Shown here: piece by piece, positions 34,401 to 42,443 of the stretch
How positions within the stretch are numbered: position 1 is the stretch's first letter
Layout of the letters: each line of letters begins with the position of its first letter
Assembly (NCBI GenBank): GCA_016110215.1
Contig: JADWQD010000005.1
Location: 868,001-932,000, forward strand
Source: Capronia americana
Taxonomy: Eukaryota > Ascomycota > Eurotiomycetes > Chaetothyriales > Herpotrichiellaceae
Length of the DNA stretch: 64,000 bases
Reading direction: 5' to 3'
Position numbers and translations under genes: made by a program
Notes under the pieces: model-generated
Databases searched by the model: none
What the model was told of the DNA's origin: nothing
The model's input: only the letters and a program-made list of their open reading frames with translations

Positions 34401-35466
34401 GATTGTTCTGGATGAAGTTGACATTGTTGTCTGCATAAAGCCAAGTAGTAATCCAGCGCGAGATGCGCTCATGCGCGGCACAGCCGAAATAGCGAGCAAG
34501 AGCGAAGAACGTCCAGGCTTTTGGAGCCGAGTCAAGCTTTGGATCATTTCCATTGATGGCCTGCAACAGTCTTTCGAGAGCCGAATGGTGGCGAAGGGCC
34601 GAATATTCTGCGGCGACTGTTGACTGAGGGTTCGGAGTCAATGGTGCAGTTACATTTTCCGAGCTCCGTGCAGGTTCTAAGGGGTTGGACGCGCTGGTAC
34701 TAGGATCGGTTGGGGGTTTTTGCACGGTAGCAGAAGAGTTAGCTCGCTGCGGTACGGCTTGGGCTGGAGGTTTTCCTCCTAACTCGTGACCCAGCACGGA
34801 TAGGGCTGGGAGGTTGTAGTGCTCCTTTGCCTGGTCCCACGTGAGCACTCCCCGAGTACAGGTGAGCTCGGTGATGAGAATCACGGCTTCCTCATCTTCC
34901 CTGGGCGGGCGAAGATCGATGTAGTATTTGAATTTCCCTCCGTGCTTTGTTTCCGCCTCCTGAAGCACTTTGCGGTGCTCCTTCCTCAATCTTCTCTCTG
35001 CACGGAATGATTTCGTAGGATTCAGCAAATCATTGTCGGTAAATTTCGATTCGTCGCCCATGAGTCGGAGAGTTTTCGAATTAAGGACATGGACACGATC
35101 AAAATGATGCTTAATATACTGGTGGTCCCAATCGGACTGCCCAGCCTCTTGTGGAGGAGCACCGAAGTAGATCACCGTGTCACCTCCCGGCTGATGCAGC
35201 GTATCGAACTCATTGTTGAAGTGGAGCGCAAGTTCCAATGGCACGGTGTTCGGCCCACTCTCGACTGGTAGCCGACTTTGACGAGATGAAGTTTGTTGGT
35301 CCTGGAGTGACAGTCTGATAGCTTCGGCCAGCTCTGCGTCGTTCGCATTTCGCCCAAAAGTAAACGAGGTGCTAGAGGTAGTATTCGAGGTCTGTCTCCT
35401 GCTCGGATTGGAAGCAGTCGCAATACCCGCGTCGGTAAGCGGTGGGTCAGGAAACGGTTGGTCCAT
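31426..35466 (-). CDS. Large protein with a ubiquitin-interacting motif, function unknown
   Basis: A single exon of 1346 residues from the first ATG (MDQPFPDPPLTDAG). The frame is open 29 codons further, but only to a TTG just after a stop. Residues about 42-57 (NDAELAEAIRLSLQDQ) fit the UIM consensus, with the core Ala and Ser. Residues about 60-210 and 290-620 look folded and helical, including strings DTVIYFGAPPQE, WTFFALARYFGCAAHERIS and VKRVREIISHMCERLGFLQ. The rest is disordered, with a basic nuclear-localisation-like SPTKRRKTSG near 680. A run of 12 Asp lies near 1265. The order of parts resembles large fungal proteins annotated only as UIM proteins. A role in ubiquitin signalling is inferred from the UIM alone. 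Confidence 0.8.
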   Translation of the reverse strand: MDQPFPDPPLTDAGIATASNPSRRQTSNTTSSTSFTFGRNANDAELAEAIRLSLQDQQTSSRQSRLPVESGPNTVPLELALHFNNEFDTLHQPGGDTVIYFGAPPQEAGQSDWDHQYIKHHFDRVHVLNSKTLRLMGDESKFTDNDLLNPTKSFRAERRLRKEHRKVLQEAETKHGGKFKYYIDLRPPREDEEAVILITELTCTRGVLTWDQAKEHYNLPALSVLGHELGGKPPAQAVPQRANSSATVQKPPTDPSTSASNPLEPARSSENVTAPLTPNPQSTVAAEYSALRHHSALERLLQAINGNDPKLDSAPKAWTFFALARYFGCAAHERISRWITTWLYADNNVNFIQNNPEVAYRIAMGIRSSDLLRDSFSILVSERALIEAYGEHRSEILTPLRHNVHGRKLELLDDDERNRIDHAASSLVKRVREIISHMCERLGFLQESAMYDILDKTVANTPKETELLMSAKATVKEYVRSRIYYVLCQDQKPFAELEQDVTSTLRFRSATADSFSEVYNTLNRSTRPFTKTFWLALQRTQFDICQTNTASVGTTGLSHDTQHTLALRALYKEQPLYGITDITRAMFDNKIVAVNRMVYKQDIAKSREMNSFEYPVPGMSLAPVRDPTDLALDKLAIKTSSRGTLSRPAEEESSPTKRRKTSGAEESIDGFWDRGSSAPSCNNPTPTKKVSFAASPSSFGRAQVAECEDVSDIFSFSPEQGTFPPVSEEDPDIGSTWQPSYGNPASTQPRWTSIDGRLNLQAGKTTTALSTGQSTLALRQKPMEVDASGPTRSRMGDQRLEEQQRTVEYAQPASTVATAWAQKYEAFLGKFRNHNPNSTLPDRPEADSMAINITERASGLNFPSLAPSLDDEADDSGIAGRFRYREAFNPWSGTGDNPDLGPNAPAATRERPTMEARIVSEDPTEKTAVSSSYHQNPFNGLRSVDSMPQQPLQSTSGNSSRAVLQAFSNSNPFEQAKSPPSHYKASAHAASGARPFYPINPEVMLQEIGAAVGNICSSILYPPYLFHQSGLLPTDLFDSVLNLDENEFRYLPLWAPDGNDDGSGGVFDETPVPNLDPARATFETFGPGRIRRPYDQVDSVMSNSDIEEISSSQAISTVGRASKLATDGTHTVTNISSIPSIADERADADTVIVDLASDLIDRIRVEEYVLRRDSAQDPFKSDLETEFESKALGIDDNDDTDDTINGDDPLEKEMTASLRAFIAGDDDDDDDDDDDDESAFNKRTKETEQVEQAGQTKEPNAKPVNPTLFHAAVQGEAEVAVETRGTHEGNGKGKAKAQNHPFLLTDRHGGLEHYERIQQGEPSQLTSHIRHNAAVQLQDEDEYEFI
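31760..31796 (-). repeat. GAT/GAC trinucleotide run encoding poly-Asp
   Basis: On the plus strand this reads as repeated ATC codons (TCATCATCATCATC). On the coding strand it gives about 12 Asp in the UIM protein. It is nearly pure, so length variation between strains is likely. Confidence 0.85.
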
Positions 35467-36611
35467 GTCCGTTAATGTTGGCGCTGCCTGTCCGGGGGAT
35501 GTTGTTCTGTTAGTGATGAAGTGACTTGGTTTTGCGTCCGGTCTCGAAGCCAAAGATGCTTAGGAAAGTCTAGGACTCAGATGAGCAATTTCATCGCAAA
35601 GCTCATACGACTAAGGTAAGCCGGCCTTCAGGCGCGCGCGACAGTGTGATAATCCGCCTCAGGAGTTCAGGTGAGGCTGAGATAGTCGCGAGGTTGTGAT
35701 ACCAGGCTTGTCATACGACTGGACGACTTCACTATGAATATGGACGCTGCGAAGCCAGAAATGAGAAAAGGTAAAGACAAGCGACAATTTTGGGTAAGGC
35801 TGAAGTGAAGAGTGAAGTGAAGTGAGGCGAAAGGTGCATTGGACGAGGTTCGTGTTTCTGGGTGTCTGCCTGAGCATTCCAGTCACGGGCTCATGAGACT
35901 CAGCTTTATGCATCATGCTTGCTTCCCCACCATCGAGATGCTTGCTCCCGCCCCAGGAAACCAATCCACTGAGTGCTGCAACAGGGACCAATTGGAAGAA
36001 GAAGGTGGGCGAGATTGGGGCTGTTCGTCAACAGAAGGCAAACAGGCCAACAAGCAGGCAAAGGCTGATGCCGTTGGTCTGCCGTTCCTTCATGAGCGCA
36101 ATCTACACAGCCAATTCTCGTCACAAGCAAACATGCGCTAATAAAGAGCATGCTTCAATAAACCGAATTCTTGAAAACCCCGCATTGCGATGAGTTTCAT
36201 GATGCGAAATACACGAAAACTGAAGTTGAGAGAAAGGTGAGGTTCTACGTACATACCTAGTCGTATGTACAGGGAGGCGCACTGTGGGTCGCAGGTGCCG
36301 GTACCGTACCACAGAACATCCTACTCCGTGGCTGCCTAGAAACAGACACAGCTCCTTACGCCCCACAGAGCGTGCCATCATTTGTTTCGTTTGGCAAAGG
36401 TCGCTAGCCGCTTCATTCACAGAAACTCCCACAGCGATGAGCCAAACGCCCAATTGTGGTATGGGAGGCCAGGTGATCTCAATACATCGCCGCGGCAACA
36501 AGTATATAACCTAATAGTCCAGTAGTGGTGAACCGCGATTGCAAAATAATATACAGCCCTCGAATTGTGCGGAAGTAACACCAACCTGCTTGAGCCTTCT
36601 TCAAGCAGCAC
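35467..36611. other. Intergenic region, no supported gene
   Basis: This holds the promoter of the UIM gene and the 3' end of the R-SNARE gene. An inverted repeat (GTACATAC, 6-nt loop, GTATGTAC) lies at 36249-36270. A GAAGTGAAGAGTGAAGTGAAGTG tract sits near 35801-35825. Confidence 0.5.
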
Positions 36612-37414
36612 TCATCCAACGCACTTGCTCCAGGCTGGCAGTCCACAGCCGAACCCAACGAACAGATAGATCAGGAAGATAACCACAACGACCAGCAGCA
36701 CCATGACCCGAACGTTCTTCCACCACATCTGTCGCCTGAGCCCCCGGCTTCGTACTCGGAAGTCCCTTGCGCTACCTCCAAGCCGATCAGTCTTGTCCAC
36801 TAAGAGATCAATCCTTTCGCCTCTCTCCAGCACGCGCTCAATGTTCTCCGTCATAATGTCCCTCACACTGTCAATCTCTTTGCGTGCGTTTGTGAGAGCG
36901 TCGCTTGGAGGAGCCGTGTTGTATTGCTGCATCATGGCTTTGAGCGTTGAATTAAATGCAGCCGTGCCGTAGGCTGGGAGTGACTGAAAATCTGTCGACT
37001 CCGGCCTGTATTGCGCCAGAAACTTCTTCTTGAGTTCCAACAGGAATGCGAAAGGTATGCGCCGACCCATCTCCGTCTGTGCAACCACCAGGTAGGTGAG
37101 AGCTGCATGGCTTGAAAGCTGTTCGTCCGAGCCATTCGAGGTCGAAGAAGGAGAGTCGGCTACATAGTGCACGAACAGCCGATCGTGTGTGTACGTGAGC
37201 TTTGCTGGGCTAGAATGGGAGATCTTAGGGAGAATGACTGAGGCGAGAGACGAGGCCGACGAAGACGACGTGCCCGGAGAGGTGTGCTCGGTCAGGATAG
37301 TCGTTCCATGGGCGATACATGCACTGTAGAGAGTGGTCAGAAGCCTGTCATGGGAGCATGCAACCGGTGGACTTACTAGAGCAGCTGGTTGGACTGCCCT
37401 GAACTCGAGGCCAT
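36612..37414 (-). CDS. NYV1: R-SNARE with longin domain, Nyv1/VAMP7 type
   Basis: Two exons (37414-37377 and 37323-36612; 53-bp intron) give 249 residues. The short first exon MASSSGQSNQLLYACIAHGT begins the longin fold, which continues with KLTYTHDRLFVHYVAD and RRIPFAFLLELKKKFLAQY. The longin domain carries a Ser-rich insertion (TSPGTSSSSASSLAS). The SNARE motif spans about residues 154-213, with the zero-layer Arg in VLERGERIDLLVDKTD. A membrane anchor (about 217-240, string VMVLLVVVVIFLIYLF) is followed by a short Cys-containing tail. Proteins of this type act on vacuolar and late endosomal membranes in homotypic fusion. Assignment to Nyv1 rather than another VAMP7-like SNARE rests on the architecture. 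Confidence 0.9.
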
Positions 37415-37834
37415 ATTCGAAAGCGCCAGGCGCTATGCTGCATTAAATGCAGCGATGGGTGCACGTGTCAAGCCTACCAAGATGTGTTCGTTGAAATGAT
37501 AATCGACAGTGAACTGATGGGAGAAAGGGTTGTGGAGGTACCAGCAAGAGTCTGTCCCTGTCACTGCTCCCTCACGCCAGAGTCACACAGGATGTGTTGG
37601 ATGCACTTTCTGGCGGTTGCGTCACTGGGTCACGCTAAAAAGAGTGGCGCACTCAGCCTCGCGGACTGACCAGGCTCCGTGCGTGATGTAGTATGGAGCA
37701 TTACTCAACGTTATTTAATCTACATGCCTATGACCCAGCTCCCTTGGGTCATAATGGGTATCAATGTAAAAGCACAGCATCCACCGAAAACTTACACACC
37801 TGGTCTTTCCAAAGTCGGCATCCCTTAACTCTTT
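37415..37834. other. Short intergenic region
   Basis: This holds the R-SNARE promoter and the 3' UTR of the channel gene on the same strand. Nothing else seen. Confidence 0.5.
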
Positions 37835-40800
37835 TCAACGGAGTGTTCTGTTGTGGGCCGGAACTTCCACAGGTTCTTCTTGTTCCTTCTTTGCCAGCTC
37901 AGTCACTGTCGCACCTGTCTCTGGTTGAGCAGAATTTCCCTTCTCCGGAGTACCGCTCGATCTAGGAGTAGCTCCATCCGTGTCAGCACCTGCCGTGGCT
38001 GGCCTGACAGCCTCCTTCTCTCCGTCTCGATCTTTGCGATCAGCCTTGGCCACACGTCCACGACTCTGGCTGACTCCTTCACCGTGCCTCAGCTGACTTC
38101 GCATCTCGTGAATTACATCTCGGAAACTTTCTTCGAGTGAGTTCATCCTAGCCATCATGATCTTGGTAAACATCTCCTGTTGCGCTTTCTGCTCCTTGGC
38201 ACGTCGTGACTCGACTGCCTCTTTCGCCACGTGAGCGGCAAATGAACTCGGTAGTGCCCCAATGAAGCCGCCACCAACTGCTTGGTTATCACCAATATCC
38301 GACACAAGATCCAATTCAAGCGACGGCCTCCGCCGAGGTTGGCTTGGGATCGGTAGCAGTCCAGCAAGATTGGGGGTCGATCGAAAGGCCTGGTCATTCA
38401 TGCCGGGGAGCACTGGTCGCAAGCGAGTCGGGCCCGCTGTAGGTCGTTTTGGCGTCCGGTGGCCTGGAGTATGTGATCCGGGTTTGGAAACAGGTGTGCG
38501 ACTCCCTGATCCGTGGGCTGAGAGCTGCGCTTTAGTCACCGGAGCTGTCGTGCCGCCAACCAAGGAAGATTGCTCGGTGCTTGAATCCAATGCAGGTTTG
38601 AAGATCATCGTTGCGGTCGACACATTGCGCCTGTGTGGGAGGGGCCCATGCTTCGGAGAATAAGTCTTATCATCCCCGGCGTGAGCTTTTGTTACCACAG
38701 GCTGGCCGCCGTCGGATTCGAGAGGTCTTGCCAATTGCTGAGATGCGAAGTAGCCACGGCGCTCAATAGCTGCAGAAACTGTGTTATGTTGATCATTTTC
38801 GTCCTCATCTGCCGGTCGAGGTCCAGAAGTTGCAGTCTCTTCCTCGTCAGCATCATCGGTTGTGTGTAGCTCGTCATCTCCGTCCGCACCCGTCTCGTGG
38901 GATGGCTCTTCCATGGCCGAGGGCGTTACCATCGCTGTCGGTCTTTCGCCTGAAGATAAGAAATCGGCACCGGTTGCGAGGTCCGCCGGATCAGACACAA
39001 CAGACATTGTGCGGCGTGAGAAATCGCGGATTCGGCTGAAGTGACGTGGTCGGCGGAAGGACGACCCTTTGGCCTCGAGTCTGTCAACAACCTGCCTGTC
39101 CTGCTCCTGCGGGGGTTCCACGGCACCATCGCCCATTTTATTCATCCATGTGTTCACCACATTGCTCGCCTTGCGGAGATCGCGGTTCTGTTGGGCGCCC
39201 CGCACGGTGGCATCAAAAGGTTGTCTGAATACCTCCTCCAGGGCCCTATCTTGTCGGAAAGTGGCAATGGAAGGCGCCCTGGTCAGGCGCGGGAATTTGG
39301 GCGTCCTTCTATCTTTTCTTCGACGGTCGACAAGATCAATGCTGTCGTATACAGTAGAATGCAGGATAGTCTTCTCGTACACGAAGATTGAGAACAACAG
39401 CGGTAGGTGGGTGATTTTGATTATGGTTCTGTTGATTTTGACATACTGCCGAAAAGGGACGACGTACCGCAGCGGCACCAGGAGCCATTGAAGGATGTTG
39501 GTTGGTGCAACGTAGGAGAAGAGAGCATCGGATTTGACGTGGGAGATGGTGTTGACTGCAAACAGAAATTGATGCTCTTCGTTGGCATTACGGACGATCG
39601 CCATGAAGGAATTCGTCAGGACAGTGATGAGGATGGTGACAACGAGAAAGTGACAGATGAATAAGAACAATGTCAGGATGGTTTTTCCCAAGGCATTGTA
39701 CTCGTTCCATCGGTCCCACGCAGCAGGTGTGAAACCCATCAGCATTTGGAGCAGCGCATAAGCCACCGAGCTAGGAGTGTCGACGCCTTCATTGCCGAAT
39801 GACAAGGTCAGTGCAACAAAGAATCCACTGCAGCTGATCAGGATCAACAGTGAGACTGCAATGAGGTCGGCGGCCATGTATCGAAAAGCAATCAAGAGCG
39901 GCGAAAAGTAGCGGTAATGGTCGAGAACAGAGAACAGCCTGGGAAACAGCAGGATGGCATCAGCAGCGAGCACGTCGTAAGCCATGTTGGCCACATAGTG
40001 TTTCCTCACGTCAGGCATTAGTATACCATACAGCCGGAGCACCAGGTGGACGAGAAGCAGCACAAGGATTCCGAGGTCGAATGTGTTCCAGAAGCTCGCG
40101 ATGTAAAGACTGAAGCCTTGTTCGTTGAATCCCACAATCTCATCGAGCATGTATCCCGCTGCCCAAAACCAGAAAATGATCTCGAGTGTCGTGATCTCCA
40201 GGGATCGCTGCACAAGGACAGCCACAAACAAGCTGAGAAGGACGGCAAATGACAAGGTGGAGAGAATGTTGCGGTATCGAGGAACACGCAGGCGGGACAG
40301 TTTAAACAGGGAGGCATCGCGGGGGTTGTACAGCGTAACAGCTCGTCGCGCAGGTTGAGGTTCCAGGCTAATGCCGACTGGCTTGCTTGTTGAGTTCCCG
40401 CTGCTTGTCCCATAGCTTCTCAGTTGCTTTGCCGGAGATTGACGATGCAAGTTGTCCGCGGCAGAGTGAAAGACGATGTTGCCGGCCCAGATCGCCTCCA
40501 GCTGCTTCACTACCATGGGATGAGAGAGGAACTTCTTGGCCTGAGCACGGATGGCGATTTCGAAGCATGAGATTCTTGCCGGACGCTGAGGTCCTCTTCT
40601 GGAGACCGCGGTGGCCCTTCGTTCTTCCTGAATATGTGGCATCACGTCCAGCTGTCCTTGCAGAGGATCGAAGTCGTAGGACAGGGCGTCAATCAGTTCT
40701 CTGGTTGAGAAGTCTCTGAGCATCTTGATCGCGAGAAGCTCACAGACCATGGCACGAGTTCTATTCGTCCCACTGTTGCCTGAGGACATCGCAGCCTCTT

Positions 40801-41311
40801 TACCGTACTGAAGACAGTTGGCCATAAGAGCATAATGCGTGGCAGCATTGAGATGATTGTTGCGAATCTCCTGTTCTATCGGCTTCACTAGGAACTGAGA
40901 GATCTGAGGGGCTCGGAGCTGCTCCCAGGACAAGACGGTGTCGCAACGGGAGGTGACCAATAATCGAACAGCGTGGGTGAGAGCAAAGACTGGTATGGCG
41001 TCGAGGCGGGCGGCTGAAAAGATTGGAAGTAGGGGTTCTCGATCGTCGAAGCCGTCTTCATCCCCATCACCGATTCCAGCGTCAGCCTCGTCTTCGTCAT
41101 CTATCTCTTCCTCATCGTCTTCCTCCTCACTGTGAACTCCCCCGCCTCCCGTCGGCCCGTCATAATATGCCTCGGGTGACCGTCTTCGGCGTTGAGGAGC
41201 ATTCCGTGAGGTTTCGGGAGAACGCGTCGTCGGGGTATAGGTCGAGGAAAAGGGTGAGCGATCGCGATGTCTCCGAGTCCTTGGAGATCGCACGAGGGAG
41301 AACGATAGCAT
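37835..41311 (-). CDS. YVC1: TRP-type cation channel, Yvc1-like
   Basis: A single exon of 1158 residues, ATG at 41311. A disordered, acidic N-terminus (EEEDDEEEIDDEDEAD) leads to the soluble domain PLLPIFSAARLDAIPVFAL and VRLLVTSRCDTVLSWEQL. Six to seven hydrophobic helices lie between about residues 355 and 660. They include the pore side with VAYALLQMLMGFTPAAWDRW and the last helix VVTILITVLTNSFMAIVRNA, followed by NEEHQFLFAVNTISHVKSD. A cytosolic C-terminus of about 450 residues is mostly disordered, with a late coiled-coil (KMMARMNSLEESFRDVIHE-like). Yeast Yvc1 (675 residues) releases calcium from the vacuole on osmotic shock; the same role here is inferred. The extension beyond the yeast length is the oddest feature. 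Confidence 0.85.
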   Translation of the reverse strand: MLSFSLVRSPRTRRHRDRSPFSSTYTPTTRSPETSRNAPQRRRRSPEAYYDGPTGGGGVHSEEEDDEEEIDDEDEADAGIGDGDEDGFDDREPLLPIFSAARLDAIPVFALTHAVRLLVTSRCDTVLSWEQLRAPQISQFLVKPIEQEIRNNHLNAATHYALMANCLQYGKEAAMSSGNSGTNRTRAMVCELLAIKMLRDFSTRELIDALSYDFDPLQGQLDVMPHIQEERRATAVSRRGPQRPARISCFEIAIRAQAKKFLSHPMVVKQLEAIWAGNIVFHSAADNLHRQSPAKQLRSYGTSSGNSTSKPVGISLEPQPARRAVTLYNPRDASLFKLSRLRVPRYRNILSTLSFAVLLSLFVAVLVQRSLEITTLEIIFWFWAAGYMLDEIVGFNEQGFSLYIASFWNTFDLGILVLLLVHLVLRLYGILMPDVRKHYVANMAYDVLAADAILLFPRLFSVLDHYRYFSPLLIAFRYMAADLIAVSLLILISCSGFFVALTLSFGNEGVDTPSSVAYALLQMLMGFTPAAWDRWNEYNALGKTILTLFLFICHFLVVTILITVLTNSFMAIVRNANEEHQFLFAVNTISHVKSDALFSYVAPTNILQWLLVPLRYVVPFRQYVKINRTIIKITHLPLLFSIFVYEKTILHSTVYDSIDLVDRRRKDRRTPKFPRLTRAPSIATFRQDRALEEVFRQPFDATVRGAQQNRDLRKASNVVNTWMNKMGDGAVEPPQEQDRQVVDRLEAKGSSFRRPRHFSRIRDFSRRTMSVVSDPADLATGADFLSSGERPTAMVTPSAMEEPSHETGADGDDELHTTDDADEEETATSGPRPADEDENDQHNTVSAAIERRGYFASQQLARPLESDGGQPVVTKAHAGDDKTYSPKHGPLPHRRNVSTATMIFKPALDSSTEQSSLVGGTTAPVTKAQLSAHGSGSRTPVSKPGSHTPGHRTPKRPTAGPTRLRPVLPGMNDQAFRSTPNLAGLLPIPSQPRRRPSLELDLVSDIGDNQAVGGGFIGALPSSFAAHVAKEAVESRRAKEQKAQQEMFTKIMMARMNSLEESFRDVIHEMRSQLRHGEGVSQSRGRVAKADRKDRDGEKEAVRPATAGADTDGATPRSSGTPEKGNSAQPETGATVTELAKKEQEEPVEVPAHNRTLR

Positions 41312-42443
41312 GCTGGGGCCTCTGGAGCTTGGTAAATTGTGGTAGGTATGGGAATCTCGAGCAAATGGCTAGGGTTACTGGTGGCGCAGACGCGTAAATA
41401 ATAAGGAGATGGGCCGGAACACATGTCAACTCCGGCGCATGCTCAAGAACATGACTCTGACAAATGGGCCTGGGAAGATACAAGAAGTAGAAAGAGGGTT
41501 GGCATAGTAATTCTGTGAGGTTCGGGAGTCAAGATCTTGCAGGACCCCTGGGGATGGGAGTTGAGGGATGGCAGTGTTGATCGCCATGCCATCCCGCTTG
41601 CACTCCACCTTACCACTAGCACCGTGCATTCCTGGGGTGCTGCGATTGACAAATGCATCAAGAGCACAGCAATTTATCTGCATGTGCCGATCGAGGAAAG
41701 TACTGGTACACAGTACCGACAAAGGGGGTGAGCGACGAGAGAGGCCAAGGTCATCTGGACAAAATATGTACATCGTGACCTCAAGTACTGGCTCAGAGGC
41801 TCGGTAAAGATAAGGGCACCAAGGCATCGATGCTCAATCTGATTGGGGGAACCCCCATTGCAGCTGCAAAGGCGGGCGTGGTGCAGTAAGCTTGCAGAAT
41901 TTCTCGGTTGCTTGCAGCTGAGGATGATCGGAGTTGGGGGTGCAGCGTGGAGCAGCGGTTTTCAAGGATGGAAGCGACTCAGTCGGTCACACTGCAGAGA
42001 AGAATCGATATTATCTATCAACCTACGAGTAGTTACCTACGGATACCTGGAAGCGGCTCTTGACACCGCAAGGCACGGCTGTTGGGCACGTACCTCGTAG
42101 CTCCACCTACACCGCCACCTGCAAGATTGGTGTCGTCACCGACTAACTGGCGCTCGGTGTCCAAAGAAAACAGCGAAAACAAAAAAAGCGAGCTAGCGGG
42201 CGGTGGCATTAGCGGAGAGCCAGGACATCTCATGATTGGCTGGACTATTCTCTTGGCATCAAAAGCCAGAGGAACATTTTCTTTCTCATTGTCAACTCAT
42301 TACTGAAACTGTCTATCATGTAGTTGTTGTCACCCTGTCGTCTCAAGGGCCGCAACGCGTAGTAGCAAGCATCATCCTCATCATCAAATGATCCCTTGAC
42401 CACCTGGCTGCTGCACTGACAGCGGTCGACCCACACTTTCACC
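41312..42443. promoter_or_regulatory. Divergent promoter region between the channel and URA2
   Basis: About 1.1 kb between divergent starts. An inverted CCAAT box (ATTGG) lies at 42234-42238, about 206 bp before the URA2 ATG. No other supported feature. Confidence 0.5.
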
